A stretch of DNA of 64,000 nucleotides from Pelobates cultripes. Taxonomy: Eukaryota > Chordata > Amphibia > Anura > Pelobatidae. The notes beneath the pieces were generated by a model. That model saw only the letters and a program-made list of their open reading frames with translations. It made no database searches and was not told where the DNA came from. The position numbers and the translations under genes are program-made. Position 1 is the first letter of the stretch, and each line of letters opens with the position of its first letter. The DNA lies in NCBI GenBank assembly GCA_933207985.1, contig OW240920.1, forward strand, positions 126,085,184 to 126,149,183, in the 5' to 3' direction. Of the stretch, positions 20,623-34,000 are shown one piece after another.

Positions 20623-23600
20623 TGCTCAGCCCCCGAGTGGTATAAATATCACATTTTATTTGCATTGCTCTCTATGCACAAACAGCTGGAGTTTAGTGAG
20701 AATTGGATATAGATTACAGAATACAAGGCATTTATCAGTACATTTACATAGGAATGTCCCAGTTATTCTAAGGATGCAATGATCAACTAGGAAAGGTTAA
20801 TAGCTCCTTAAAATCTCTATGGCGGCAGCCATTTTCTCTGTAGGCTCAAACCCTCTCCACAGAGAGGACATCACAGTATTCAAGGAAATACAAATTGTTT
20901 AAGTTTACGGCTCTTCTCTTTTGTATCATACAGATAGGGTACACACTGCGGCGCAATAAAAACACCCCAAGCAGGGAATTATGGGTTTACTGACGACTAA
21001 ATAGCCCAAGTGTCAGAATAAAGCACAGACGACATAGCATTGCAGAGATGGTGGCTGCAAGGACAGGAGGACATACAGCAACAGACGTATTAAAATATCT
21101 AAGCAAGGGATTGAAGCAAACCACAAGAGCTGACAATCATGGGACACCGAGCCGTCTTTTGTGCCATTAATGTGGGAAAGTCTGCTAACCCATAAATTGC
21201 CTTGCAGATCAGAATGTTATTTTTTTTGAAAAGACGGGAAATAAACATAAAACCAAACAAAAAAAAAAAAAAAATATTTCGTATTGTGGTAGCTTTTTTT
21301 GCTGGTGTTGGTAACAGTGACCTCTCATGGGAGTAAATTGTATTACACTTTTTTTTTGGAAATTGAGAAAATTTTCACTGAAAATAAACACATTTATTAA
21401 TCACATAGATTTTTATGTGATTTTACCTAAACACATGGGAAAAAAACTGCAGTATTTATTGCATGGGATAAAACATAAATGGCACGAATGAATCAGAATT
21501 TGAACAGAAGAACAAATAGGACCATACACAATTCATATTTAATGTTTTGAGGCACGTGAACTCTGACCTATTCATAAAAAATGTGACACAAATTTTAAAC
21601 CTATAATATGATCTCCAAACGTTAATAGTGACAAAACAGTCAATACACCACTTTCACCATGTTACGTGCAGTGTTAACCAGCTGCCCATGCATATTCATT
21701 GACAATTCTCTGATGAAAAAAAAATGAGTATATCAATTTGGTGGGGTACAGGTGTCATATCTTAACTCCCATCGCCAGACCTAGATAACAGTACTAAGAT
21801 ATGGACATAGTGTTCCTTATAATAGATGACACACTAGGTGGAAGGGTAAATGGATTCCAAAAACTGCTAAAACAAAGGAAATTAAAAATCAATAATAGAA
21901 TCTCAGTTTATTAATGTTTTCAGAGGGAGAGCTGTGCTTATCAGAGAATGGTGTGATTTGTAGTTCCATAGCAGTAGCAGTTTTTTCATGAAAAGCAGTT
22001 AAATAAAATACAGTGTAACATCTGTTAGCTTTGCCAAGTAAATTCATTCATGATCACTACTGCTGTACAGGCTCTCTCATGCAAGGCTATGGAAGAGAAC
22101 ACACAAATCTCCTTATGATGTGTACATTCATAGGGATGCTCGTTGTTACAGTTTGCTACAGCACTACTCAATAGGATGAAGGACAACTGAGGAATGGGGT
22201 TCCACCACCAGAACCTAGTCAATGCATAGCTGGCTTCTGTGCTTGGAGGTTCCGTTTAAAGTCTATGTTCTCTCCCTAGTAATATTGATAATTTGTTGTG
22301 CTCCTTTACTTTTTTCAATTCTATTAATCATAGTCATACTTCACACCCACTTTGATGATCTAACTTCTTCCAAGTGGCCCTAAAATCCTAACATGTAGGC
22401 ACCTAGGCCACTGCATCTCAATGAAGTGGTCTGTGTGCCCTTTTTACCCTGAAGCTGAAAATATTGGAGTTCTCTAGGATTAACCTGCTTTTAGTAGGCG
22501 TCATACTGAAAATCTATAGTCGCTACAGTAAAATAAAAAGAGTAAAATTCTACTATTTTTTCAAGATGGTCTCAGGAAACCTACAGGAGGCAATGATTGG
22601 CACAGCGCAGTGTTTTGCCGGGCATGCACATTATGGGAAAACATTGGTTTGGCTGAGATCATCAACATGAGCTCAGCCAATGAGGTGGAGTTTAAGCAGG
22701 GAGACCGGCGCTGCCAGGGCTGAAAGGTAAATAAATCACCTTTTTAAACTCCTGCAGCACTGGCCCACTCACCCAAATGATGACTAGGGCACTATAGTGT
22801 TAGGAATACATATTTGCATTTCTAACGCTATAATGTTCCTTGAAGTAAGTAAATTAGACATAACATTTCTACAAAATATTCTATATCCAAGAATGCACAT
22901 ATATATATATATTTAATATACATAATTAATAATGTATTATTTTCTCTAACCTCTCCATCTTCTATAGGCAGAAGCAAAAAGCCAGAACCGACTTGTTTTG
23001 TTTATATTGGAGGATGAAAGTTAAACTGTCTGACAGTCAAGCAGCTGGAGTTTTGACACTGTAGGTGTAAATCACCGGGCCATAAGCATCCTGTCCAAAG
23101 TGTCTGCATAGCATGCTGCATGCTGGGTGCGCTGACACTAGATGCAAAAGTTGCACAAAACTGAAATTGCCAGTTTGATTGACAGCCAGGCAGCCGGCCT
23201 TAGACACAAGATTTTTTTTTTTTTTTTTATTATCTCCGGAATAAAATACTTTTTAAAAGAAAGGTAGCAGTGGCACGGCCACCGCACCACATCCACTTCA
23301 GTAAGATGATATAGTTATGGTACTCTAAGTGACGGTACTTTAAGTGTAAGTGGTTAAATGCTCCAATAATTTTAAAACAGCAAGAGTTGCATTGTTACTT
23401 GTCTACTAGCCTTGTTACTTTGAAACTCTTTTTGTAGGCAAACTGAATACAGAGTGACTGCTAGGGATAATTTCACTAGAATTGAGGAACGATTGAACTT
23501 TGCTTAGCATGAACTACAGGGAAAAAATAAATGTAATAGATACTATATTGTTCTTTCAGACCGTAGTCAATTACATAACCAGTATACGTTGCTCGAGGAA

Positions 23601-24812
23601 TAAACACTGATGGGTATCCAATGGCTGCCAATCAATGGTAAATGTGGTTATTTTAGAATGAATACAAAACCATTAGACATGTTTAAACATCTTCTTCGCC
23701 CGATTGAATCTGTTTATTTACTGGACATATATCCCAACAGAATAATTCTCAGTGAAAATTTCTCAAGTTGACTAATCCGAAGTTAAGAGGTCCAAAATAC
23801 ACTGTTAATTCAGATTGTAAAAATGTTAGTAGAACGGATATGTACAAGAGTGGTATTAACATATTTGATTAAAAAAAAAAACGAGTAATGTCCCTTTCTG
23901 ATGTCAAAATGATTCTAACCCACAGCATCTAAAGTGGTGTTCACGTATTGATCAACAGTGGACATTCTGCACACGGTGCAGTTAAGTCCAAGGCAAACCT
24001 TTACAGAAGAAGACATGAGGAAATTACGAAAGCATGGGATTGTTAAGTCAGTAACTTGCAGAAACTCTGGAACTGGACGTTACTGCACATGTAGCTAAAA
24101 AATTGGGTCCTTATACTACTAGCTATCTCTGCTCTAAACTCCAAATTGTTCAATGTAGAACATTTTCAACTAGAAGCATGCCTTTCTTTCCCCTGACATT
24201 TAATGCAGGGTGTCTATGCTGGCTTTGTTGGGTGGTCACAAGATGGGGTCCTGGAATGTATAATGTAAATATACTGTGCTTCTACAGACAGGCATCTTCC
24301 TGGTCTTGTTCGTCTTTGTAAGCAGTAGTACTTAGGAGCCTGGTCTTTTTGAAGGAGTTCAATAACCAACAGATAAGATGAATGATTGCAATGAACCTGG
24401 TGCCAATGCTGACTTCAGTAATGAACAGGTTTTGCTTGGGAACCCCAGTTCTCTTCACTCCCATTTTGGCTTGACCGAGGCCTTTTCTGCTGGTTCTTTT
24501 GGGGCAGTAGAAGGCGAGAGGAGCCCCAAGCAGAAAGACGTAACTGTGCTTATGTTAATGACAGCAACACACACGGATAATAACAAACGCTGTGCGGGGG
24601 GAAGCATGGGAAAGACAATATCCTTTAAAGGACTACTGTTCCGTACCCATCCATAAATTTCCAAATGACAATTCAAATCTCCTGTCCACATGATCCTTGT
24701 GCTCTAGGATGAGGGAGAGCAGCCGACTTGAAAGAGTGAAGAGCAATCCTGTAAGGAATAATTGGGTCTCTCTTCTTGTCCTACTCCCCAACTGTAAATG
24801 AGAAATTTAACT
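20623..24812. other. Tail-to-tail spacer and arhgap4 3' UTR
   Basis: Holds no further gene I can support. The right part (roughly 23700-24812) should be the arhgap4 3' UTR; a minus-strand AATAAA at 23713-23718, 1.1 kb after the stop, is one candidate end. MITE-like phrases occur near 22460-22850 (ACTATAGTGTTAGGAA). A poly-T run is at 23212-23229. Confidence 0.5.
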
Positions 24813-25028
24813 TCATCTCCGGCCCCCAAAAACAGCTCTTCCCTGGCCTCCTTTCTTCCCTCCTGCCGGGCTGCCACGAACTGTCTCGAAGGTACTGGTT
24901 GTGCTAGGTTTTGTTTCTCGTGGTTTCCCCGCTTTGATGGCATCACCAGGCTCTTCCGGTCCTGTCTGTCTTAAGGCTGCTTTACCCAGCAATTCCTTGA
25001 AGACGCTGTCCATGTTTTTCGTCACATT
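24813..25028 (-). CDS. arhgap4: arhgap4 exon 23 (C-terminus and stop)
   Basis: 216 bp including TGA (24813-24815). Begins NVTKNMDSVFKELLGKAALR, a conserved ARHGAP4 motif, then a Pro/Gly/Lys-rich tail ending VFGGRR. The tail is short, unlike the long C-termini of srGAP1-3. Confidence 0.93.
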   Translation of the reverse strand, partial: NVTKNMDSVFKELLGKAALRQTGPEEPGDAIKAGKPRETKPSTTSTFETVRGSPAGGKKGGQGRAVFGGRR

Positions 25029-28000
25029 CTTTAAGAAGGTAAAAAAAAGGATATTAGTGTTTTTTACAGAAAGGAGGGGATATGTCATTACATCTTCACC
25101 TCTCTGTTAGTCCCTTGAGATCAAGCCACAGGTGTTTCTGGAATCTAGGAACTAAATAAACTATTATTTCCTGGGAGGGAGGAACAGGCGGGGTGGACAG
25201 GTGGGACATAATATTTTACCTAAGTGCTCCAAGAGTGGATTTCCAGAGATAATGGAGTCACACAGGTATATGGTTCATAGTCAGGGGTTCCTACTGTTGT
25301 CAGTTAACCACCCAAATCCCTTTCTCTGTTTTATCTTCTCACACTACGTTATTGCCTTTTTTTCTCTTATTTTTAATATTTTGCTAGGCTATTGTTAGTC
25401 CTTCTGATAAAATAATAGCTTGTTAGATTTGGAGGTCTATGACATTGGCACACTTTGCTTGTTTTGTGATTCATAAAGAATTTAAAAAATAAATATAAGA
25501 CCAAGTGAACATCAACCCAAAAAGTGCACAGGTCTTGCACTGATGCCTGGGGTGTCCCCGAGGGACAATGGGTAGTGGGTGAGCTTATTAGAATACCTTC
25601 TCCATTATACATTGGTACTAATGATAATACATATGCTCATATACATTTTGTAACGGGCAGTTCTGATATGGTAGCAACAAACACATGGAGGCATGCTGTT
25701 ACCCTCTTACCTTGTCCACTTCAATTCCAGGACGATCACCTTGCCAAGATTTTGCCATAGAGATTCCCTTTGGCATGCCATCCAGAAAGTTTCTTCTGTC
25801 TCCTGCTACTGGGGACATCCTGCAGGTCAAGTAACAGTTTTATCAACTCTACAGTGATTCTACTCTTGTTTACACTATTAGAAGCCCTATGGCCCTCATC
25901 TCCATGTTAAAGACATGCATTTTCCCATTTTTCATCTGTCTGGCATGTTTTGTCAAAATGCTCTCTTCTACATTTCAAATATTTAATTCTGTGGACCTCT
26001 TTTCCTCCAAACTCTGATTTACCTTTCTAAGTGTCCCAAAAGTCGCTGAGGTCCAGGGTGGGTGATGGCAAAAGGAAGTCGGGCAGTTTCTATGATCTGG
26101 TAGTTCAGTTTCCGCATTGGGCTCCCCTCATTTCGCTTTTGCGGAGAGCAGGCACTGTCTGAGTTTACACGTAACCTGAAGAGATAACCATATTATTACA
26201 GGATATATGTCGAAATCTATTTCATTGTAAATTTGCTTAGAGAATAAGCTGATTAACTTCTAATTTTAACCTTTGTTTAACCATAAATAAAAGCCAAACA
26301 CCTCCCTAGACTTCAGAATGTTGTTGACTACAATTCAATAACAAGAACATTGAGCACTGCAGCCTTTCCACACTAATATATTCCATAGAACACCAAAGAT
26401 GATAGTTGGTTATCAATTCCATCCGCATATCATCCTCATCAGGAGCTATTTCATTATGAATCTCTCCCATACCTGGGCTCTAGGTTGAGCTCCTCAGGTG
26501 TACGTGCTGTACCAGGCTCCACCTCCTTCCTTACTCCACGTTGCTCAAGTCGCTTCTCAGCCCTACAATGCACACAGAGAAACACCATGTACCAATTTCT
26601 ATGTCATAGTCTCAATGGCCAAGAAATTCAGTTTTAGTGTTAAAAATGATTACTCATAAAGTATTGGTCTTTCCAACATTAAATTGTGAAAGTCCTTCTT
26701 GGCAGTGCATAAAGAATATATTTGCCAACAAGAGCATCTTTGTGACACCCTTCAGAGTCCACTGTAAGATGCTTTCTTGGCATTCCTTGAAGATTTATCG
26801 CTGCAAGACCCTTTTCAAGAAAAAGTATCACAGTTTGAATCCTTACTATGGAAAACATTTACATAACTACAAGAGGTTTCCTCACAGTCAAAATAACATG
26901 CAGATGCTGGCTACAATATTAATAAGGGGAATGAAAGATCTGTGATGAAGAAAAAAAGGAAAGTTGCACTTTTTTAATTTTGAAAAAAAAAAAAGCGTCT
27001 CGAGCATATGATAATATTATGACAAAATATACATTGTCAGTACAGTTATCTCTCTGGTGACCTGATCGTTAATATGACTTTATGGATGACAAAATGTCAT
27101 CTATTGAAACTTAAAGAAAGGATTCTTTACAATTACAAAAATATATGAATTTGGCATTTTCTGCTTTGAGGGATTATTTTATCATATTTATTATATACCT
27201 TTTAAAAAGGTTTGGATCAAAATCATATGTTTGGGATTAGTGATGTCCCGAACGGTTCGCCACGAACGGTTCGCCGCGGACTCATCATTGAGTAAACTTT
27301 GACCCTGTACCTCACAGTCAGCAGGCACATTCCAGCCAATCAGCAGCAGACCCTCCCTCCCAGACCCGCCCACCTCCTGGACAGAATCCATTTTACATTC
27401 ATTGTGAAGCTGCATTCTTAGTGAGCTGTCCAGGAGGTGGGAGGGTCTGGGAGGGAGGGTCTGCTGCTGATTGGCTGGAATGTGTCTGCTGACTGTGAGG
27501 TACAGGGTCAAAGTTTACTCAATGATGAGTCCGCGGCGAACCGTTCGGGACATCACTATTTGGGATTATAAAAGCTAATAGGGCATTAATAGTTTGTTGA
27601 GCCAAGTAGAAATCTAATTTCCTTTTGGATTTAAGAAGGATATTTGGTTTTTTTTTGTGACACAGATGGAAATTGTTTCAAATTGAGTTAGAGTTGGAAA
27701 AAAGCAAGAAGAATGAATTTAGGGAAGGTGGAAGTCATATAATTATAGAAATACCTCCCTAGAACTTCTAAGTAAGATTACTGCCCAGTGAGTATGACCT
27801 TTCCTAGCCATAACATTCATCAAACCAGTTCTAAGATATCAAACTGTTTTGGAACCAGGACATGTCTGTAAGCCAAAACATCTCCATTACTCCTAATCAC
27901 TGATCGAAAAAATCTGTAAACATCTTCCAACTACAACGCATTCAAGAGAGCTTTTTCCAACCATAGAATATCCTTACAACCACTTACTAGCCAGGACATC

Positions 28001-31000
28001 AATGAGATTCATTTGCAGTCAAAGCATCTATGTGAATCACTTTCACAGCAAATGATCTGTGGCCTGGAATAAGCAGGTAGTCAACTGAAACCAACATTTT
28101 CTCACCCTTCGGGAACATTGACATATTTGTGAGGAATAAGACCTCGAATCCCTCCTGCTTCCCCTCTCCACCAGTCCCCGGAGGCTTTATTATGGAGCAG
28201 CAATATGTCCCCCTTCTTAAAGGACAGTTCATGGGGAGACCGAGCCATGTAATCAAACCTTGCAACTGCCTCCACAAAGTCCACTTCTGTGAAAGTTAAA
28301 AAAAAAAAAACCAGTAGAAGTAAGTTCACGATACGATGGAAACGACTATTTGAAGACGGGAGGAATGGGAAAATAAACATGCGCAAAAATGCATAAGTCT
28401 ACATTAATCTTAACTGAAAGTTAAGAAATAAATGTTTATATAAAATGAATACCCTGCATCGCTAGTGTTCTATAGACTTTTCTCTGATTATACAGGGCAC
28501 ACTATAGGCATTCTTCTTCTCTAAGGCATTACACACAGACAGAGTTTCACAAAAAGTCACAGAGAGAAGTTGTAAGACAGAGAAGATTATATAAAATGAT
28601 ATATCATTTTCTGACCTTCTTCTCCGACAGTCTCTGACTGCATCTCTTGATCATACTCTTCTGCAGTGGGTTCCAAGGTCAATGGATCACTAAAAAGAAA
28701 GTGTGCATAGCAAAGTCAATAATAAAACCCATACAGACTATTGGTGTTTATTATTGGTGACGTCGCTTACGGATATAGGATCTCTGTGATTAATACATTT
28801 ATATACCATATAGCTGACACGACTTGATAAAGGCCACTGCGCTTGGCTGAAATGCTTTCATGGAATTTCAGTCCCTATAAAAGTCTTTATTGTGTGCCCA
28901 GATTTTTCTTACTGTATTCAAGTGATTATTCAAAGATTGACCACCCCCTGGGTTTTGGAGCACCAATATAGTATTGTAATTTAGTCTGGAAATGGTGGAA
29001 GGCCCTATCTTATGTCTAACTCCAACTCACGTCCTAATTCTTGAGACATAAGGCTGTATGTTTTCAGTTATTGTTAATTATTACCTTATTCTATGTTAAA
29101 CAATTGTAAAGCCACACCAATTTCCAGAGCATACAGAATAGGTAAAGAAATACAGAATATCAAAAAAGTATTAAAAATATTGGAAGGTATTATTGTTAGG
29201 AAGTGTCAAAACTAGGGACTTATAACGCCAAAGCTAGATAGATACTTTATTCATAATGATCAAAATGTAAGACCAATGAATCAACCATACTTACATTTAG
29301 ATTTTTTTTAAATATAACATTTGTGAAGACCTGTCAGCGCTAGAATGTTGCTACTTTCCATGCATGCAAGTTTAAGCTGCATTGGTGCCCCCTCATCTGA
29401 TGGCAGCCCTCCCCACTTGGTATACATTTTGGCTCAGCCTCACCTGTAGTCATCATCCTCTTCCACTGTCATGCATTTCTCATACACTGGACCCTCCAGT
29501 TCATTTGGCCCGGGAAAAATCCTCTCCTGGTAAATGATAATGGTTTTCACAACCTCATTAACACGAGCTTGGACAGAGACTGGATCTTGTCCTTCTGGAA
29601 TGGAGACCAGAGTTGGGCCAAAGCACACAGCCAGGTTATATGGATCCATCATATTCTCATCACTGTAGTGGGACAGACTGTGGAATCATAAAGAATAGAT
29701 GGTTAAGACTGTCCCTCCATTGTATACGCATATTATATCCTAGTTAAAGCCAAACCCGGGTTCAATACATTGAAATAATTTAAAGATTTTTAAAGGCTAG
29801 GTACCCCCGGAAATATTTTCCATCAAAAAGTTTAAAAAAATGACACAGTTGTTAACTGGATCACCAAGTTAGGTGCAGAACTAATTTAAAACCACCAACT
29901 TTTAACTCAGAATAACACTGATTGAATCACTATTTATCTAATATTATATATTGTTTTATTTAAGCTTAATTTGAAAAGTTGCATTCTAAAATAAAATGTA
30001 GCTTTATTCAACTCAGCTCATAAACTGGCTCATCCCTCTTTTTGAAGAACCTTTTTGTTTTTCCTGCAGAAATTCTGCTTGTCTGAATTCCATTCAATAC
30101 AAATGTTCAAAAACAAAGATGGACAAACAAGTTCCTCATTAAATCCCCCTCGCCATTGTTGTGGTTGAGAAGGGTGTTAAAAAATGAAAATGGGCTAAGG
30201 TAACTTTGAGGAGCAATATTCTGCTTGTATATTTTGTACGCATTGTCTTGAGAGTTAGAAGTCCTGTTTTCTTCACTTCCTCAAATCTTGTGGAACTTCT
30301 TGAGATAATATATTAAGGAAGTATAATATAGAAGATTGTACTGTGACTTTCAGTGGCTGAAATATGTCAAAGAACTGATTAAATCTCACATAGAAAGTAG
30401 AACTATAAGCCACTGACGTTCCACGAATTACTCACTGATTTAAGAAGGCAAAGAGGTATCGGAGAACTAGAGTTACAGGTGGAGGGAGTTGTGACACCAG
30501 TTTCTTGAGGTGGGCTGCCCTGTCCTGAGCATTCTCAAGTTCTGTAGATAGAGATAAAAAGTGAGTGCACTGTCTGTAATGCAGTAGATAAAAAAAAAAA
30601 AAAATCACAATCCACAAAGTGCTATAATTCTGTTCAATAGAAGTTTATAGTTTGCACAAAATTCTCATTGCTTAAAGTAAGCATTTAGATCACTATCCCC
30701 ACAGTGTCACATTCTAGCACTTCCAAGTCATTTAAACAATATAGTATTTTTGCATACTTAGACTGTATATAAAAAAAAATCTTTAATATAGCAGTTTCTA
30801 AGATGCTAATTAAACAGTACATATTTACAATTGACAACTTTGTCACAAAGGTTTTTGTCCAAGCTACTAATATTATCACACTGCTACAAAGCATCCACTC
30901 TGGTAATACCCACAGTCGGTATATCACTGGGGCCTTAAAATACCAACATATGTCCACGGTCACTCCAGCATTTAATGTCTGCACACTACTGATGGTTGCT

Positions 31001-34000
31001 ACCAGTGAAACTGTCCGTGTTTCAGTGCTTGCCAGTTGTGGCATTAACAGAAGGCAGCAAAAACTGTGTTTTCACCTTTATTACCATAACACCACCACTA
31101 GGACACAAAACAAACTTTGAAAAGCACATGCTTACTTCACCAGGGATTGGCAAAGCAGGCTGGTCATTGATGTTGTGGTTATACCTATGGTATGCATCGT
31201 TGCAAAGAGAAGAGTTCTCGTTAATGAGAAGAGTCCTCACAGCGAGGAGATTCTCTTGGCACTCAAATAGCGTAAGTTTAATTCATATTAACCCTTTTAA
31301 TGTGCAAATAAAGGGGGGGGGGTAATTTATTTATTTTTTTAACTCTTCCACAGCTCTAGGTTTGGTGAATAGTTCCCATAGTTTTGCCACTATACATCAC
31401 AGATAAGGCACAGAAAGAGGGTATATTGGCATGAAGCAGACAGATAGCAAAAAGATATACGAATCTGAATGTTGTGGTCTGTCCCCAGACAGACTTTGCT
31501 AAAGTATAACGTGTCAGAAATTCAAAGTGAATTAAAATCTTTAGGTCGGAACAGCACAACTTAAAAAAAAACAGCTGACTGCAATTTATGGGGGGGGGGT
31601 GGGTTTGATTAGTGTAGTGTGAACCCCAAATTATGCAATGAATACTTACGAATACACGATAGCAGGTCGTTGAACATTTCATTCGGGAAGAGGGGCTTCT
31701 CCAGACCCCTGAAATAAAGCTTCAACACGCCGGCCACAGAATCCACATCGTGACCAGTGCAGCTGTCATCCAGGGGGTCCTCACCTACACAATGCAGAAA
31801 ATGTACTTGTTTTTTGGCACTACACCTTTTCCCCACTGGTTGGTCAGTGACTTTTCTTAGTTTAGTTACTTACTATCATTGCAACCCAACTCTAGGAAAA
31901 ATCTTTGCTAATTGTATTTTTAATGTCAGGCTGCCTGCCATCCAAGACCTAACCAGTAGAGGGCACATAAGGGACATCGCCCAAGAAATCTTATTGTGAA
32001 GTTTCTTACAAAAAATAATATATTGTGTGTCAGAGCACTATTATGTTAAAGTCTAATAAATAAACATTAATGAATAGAGCAAGGACACAAAGGAAAATAG
32101 AGTCTGGATACACAGCGGGCCATAAATAGTTCCGAAAGAGATTTTCTATAGCATCAATCTGAATATATTTTATGGTATGTTTTAATATTTTCATTCCTCC
32201 ACTAAAAACGGTTGGCAGCCTTAACAAAGAAAGGACTAACTAAATTAATAAATTAATTTTTTTTAAAGTCCTGTTTTAAAATCAAGTCAAACCAGAGGCT
32301 GATTTTTGCAATGAATTAACTATTTCTTGCATTAATGGTTAAGGATATTATAACAATGTACAAAGTGTCACCGTTCATCAATGAATTTTGAAACTAAGAT
32401 ATAACTAAGAATATCAACCTAGTATTTACCATGAGACTGGATTTTTACTGGTATATTCAGGCTATTGGAATAATATGCAAGGGATAAATTAAAAGTTCTA
32501 ATGATCACAATATCATATGGAGGGATACTTTATCACAGAGTTAACGCAATTGGCCCCCATGGGTTTATTTAGGATCACTGACCTCTTTCAAAAGCACTGC
32601 GAATTTCGTTCACATGAGCCTGAGATCCTGGGACACGAAAAATACCCTCATGCTGTAAACCTGGAAGAATTCAAATATCATTAATATTTTTTAAGATTCG
32701 TAGAAGGAGTGCAGAAAAAAAAAAAGAGTTGTAGGGGCATACATGAAGTACCTGTAGTCTAACAACAGCAAGATGGATGGAAGTAAGCAAGCATATCACA
32801 ATAGGGGTACTTATCTATTAAAGGGAAAGCTGTACAAATAACAAACAAACAAAGCTGTATTCCTGGCACTATCTCCCCCTGCCTCCCCCCTCCCTGGCGC
32901 CCTCCACCTCTGGTAGACAGCCACTGTGGGCAGACTCAGAGCTGCAATATAAACATTGCAGTTTTCTGGAACTGAAATGTTTAACATTGCAGCACTAGGT
33001 GCAAAAGGAACACTGCACCCAGACCACTTCAATAAGCCGAAGTGGTCTGGATGCCTACAGTGTCCCTTTAAAGAGGAATGGTCCCTTTGCCATCACTAAT
33101 TACATCTTGGCAGAAAACACCGAAAACCACTCATAATGTGTGTAAATCCTTTTTTCATGTTATGCTCTGTTTTCTTTTAAATTTATATTAAAGATTTAGA
33201 AAATTACATCATAATCCTGTTCAGACAAGGCACAACCAGGGCAAACAATGCAAATGAATGAGCGAAACAGACACATTGTTTCATTTCTCCTCTTCTCTGT
33301 ATACTTTCTCTATACTGACTGCCAGGTGCAAAGGGGAGAGCTTGTAACAATGACTGACAGGGAGCTAAGATGGAGGCACCCAGTTTCAGGACAATCATTT
33401 AATTTTAACACCTCGTTAAGACATACCTATTAAATATAGAGGATAAATAAAGATAATATTACAAATCCTGAGAAGTGACAGTTCTATTCCACTGTGTTCA
33501 GAATTCAAAAAATACAGTAAAGGCATCTTCTAGGAAGATTTAATCTAACCTATAGCAGGGAGGAACTTAAAGGAGCACTATAGTGCCAAGAAAACAAACT
33601 TGTTTTCCTGGCACTATAGGGTCATTAGGTTAAAACCCCTTCAGCCACTTACCTTTCTCAAGCGCCGGGCTCCCTCTGTGCTGGGGAACTCTCCATCCCC
33701 TGCCGACGTCAGATCCGAATGCGCATGCGCGGCAAGAGCATTTAAACAGCCCATAGGAAAGCATTACTCAATGCTTTCCTATTGACGTCCAGCGTCTTCT
33801 CATTGTGATTTTCACAGTGAGAATCACAGAAGTGCCTCTAGCGGTTGTCAGTGAGACACCCACTAGAGGATGGATTAACCTTCAGTGTACACATAGCAGT
33901 GTTTACCTTCAGTGTAAACATTCTCTGAAACTGCTATGTTTACAGCTGCAGGATTAAACCTAGAGTGACCTGCAACCAGACCACTTCATTGAGCTGAAGT

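Noticed and set aside
27191..27511. 106-codon minus-strand frame
   Set aside because: Lies across the hAT fold-back hairpin; no homology.
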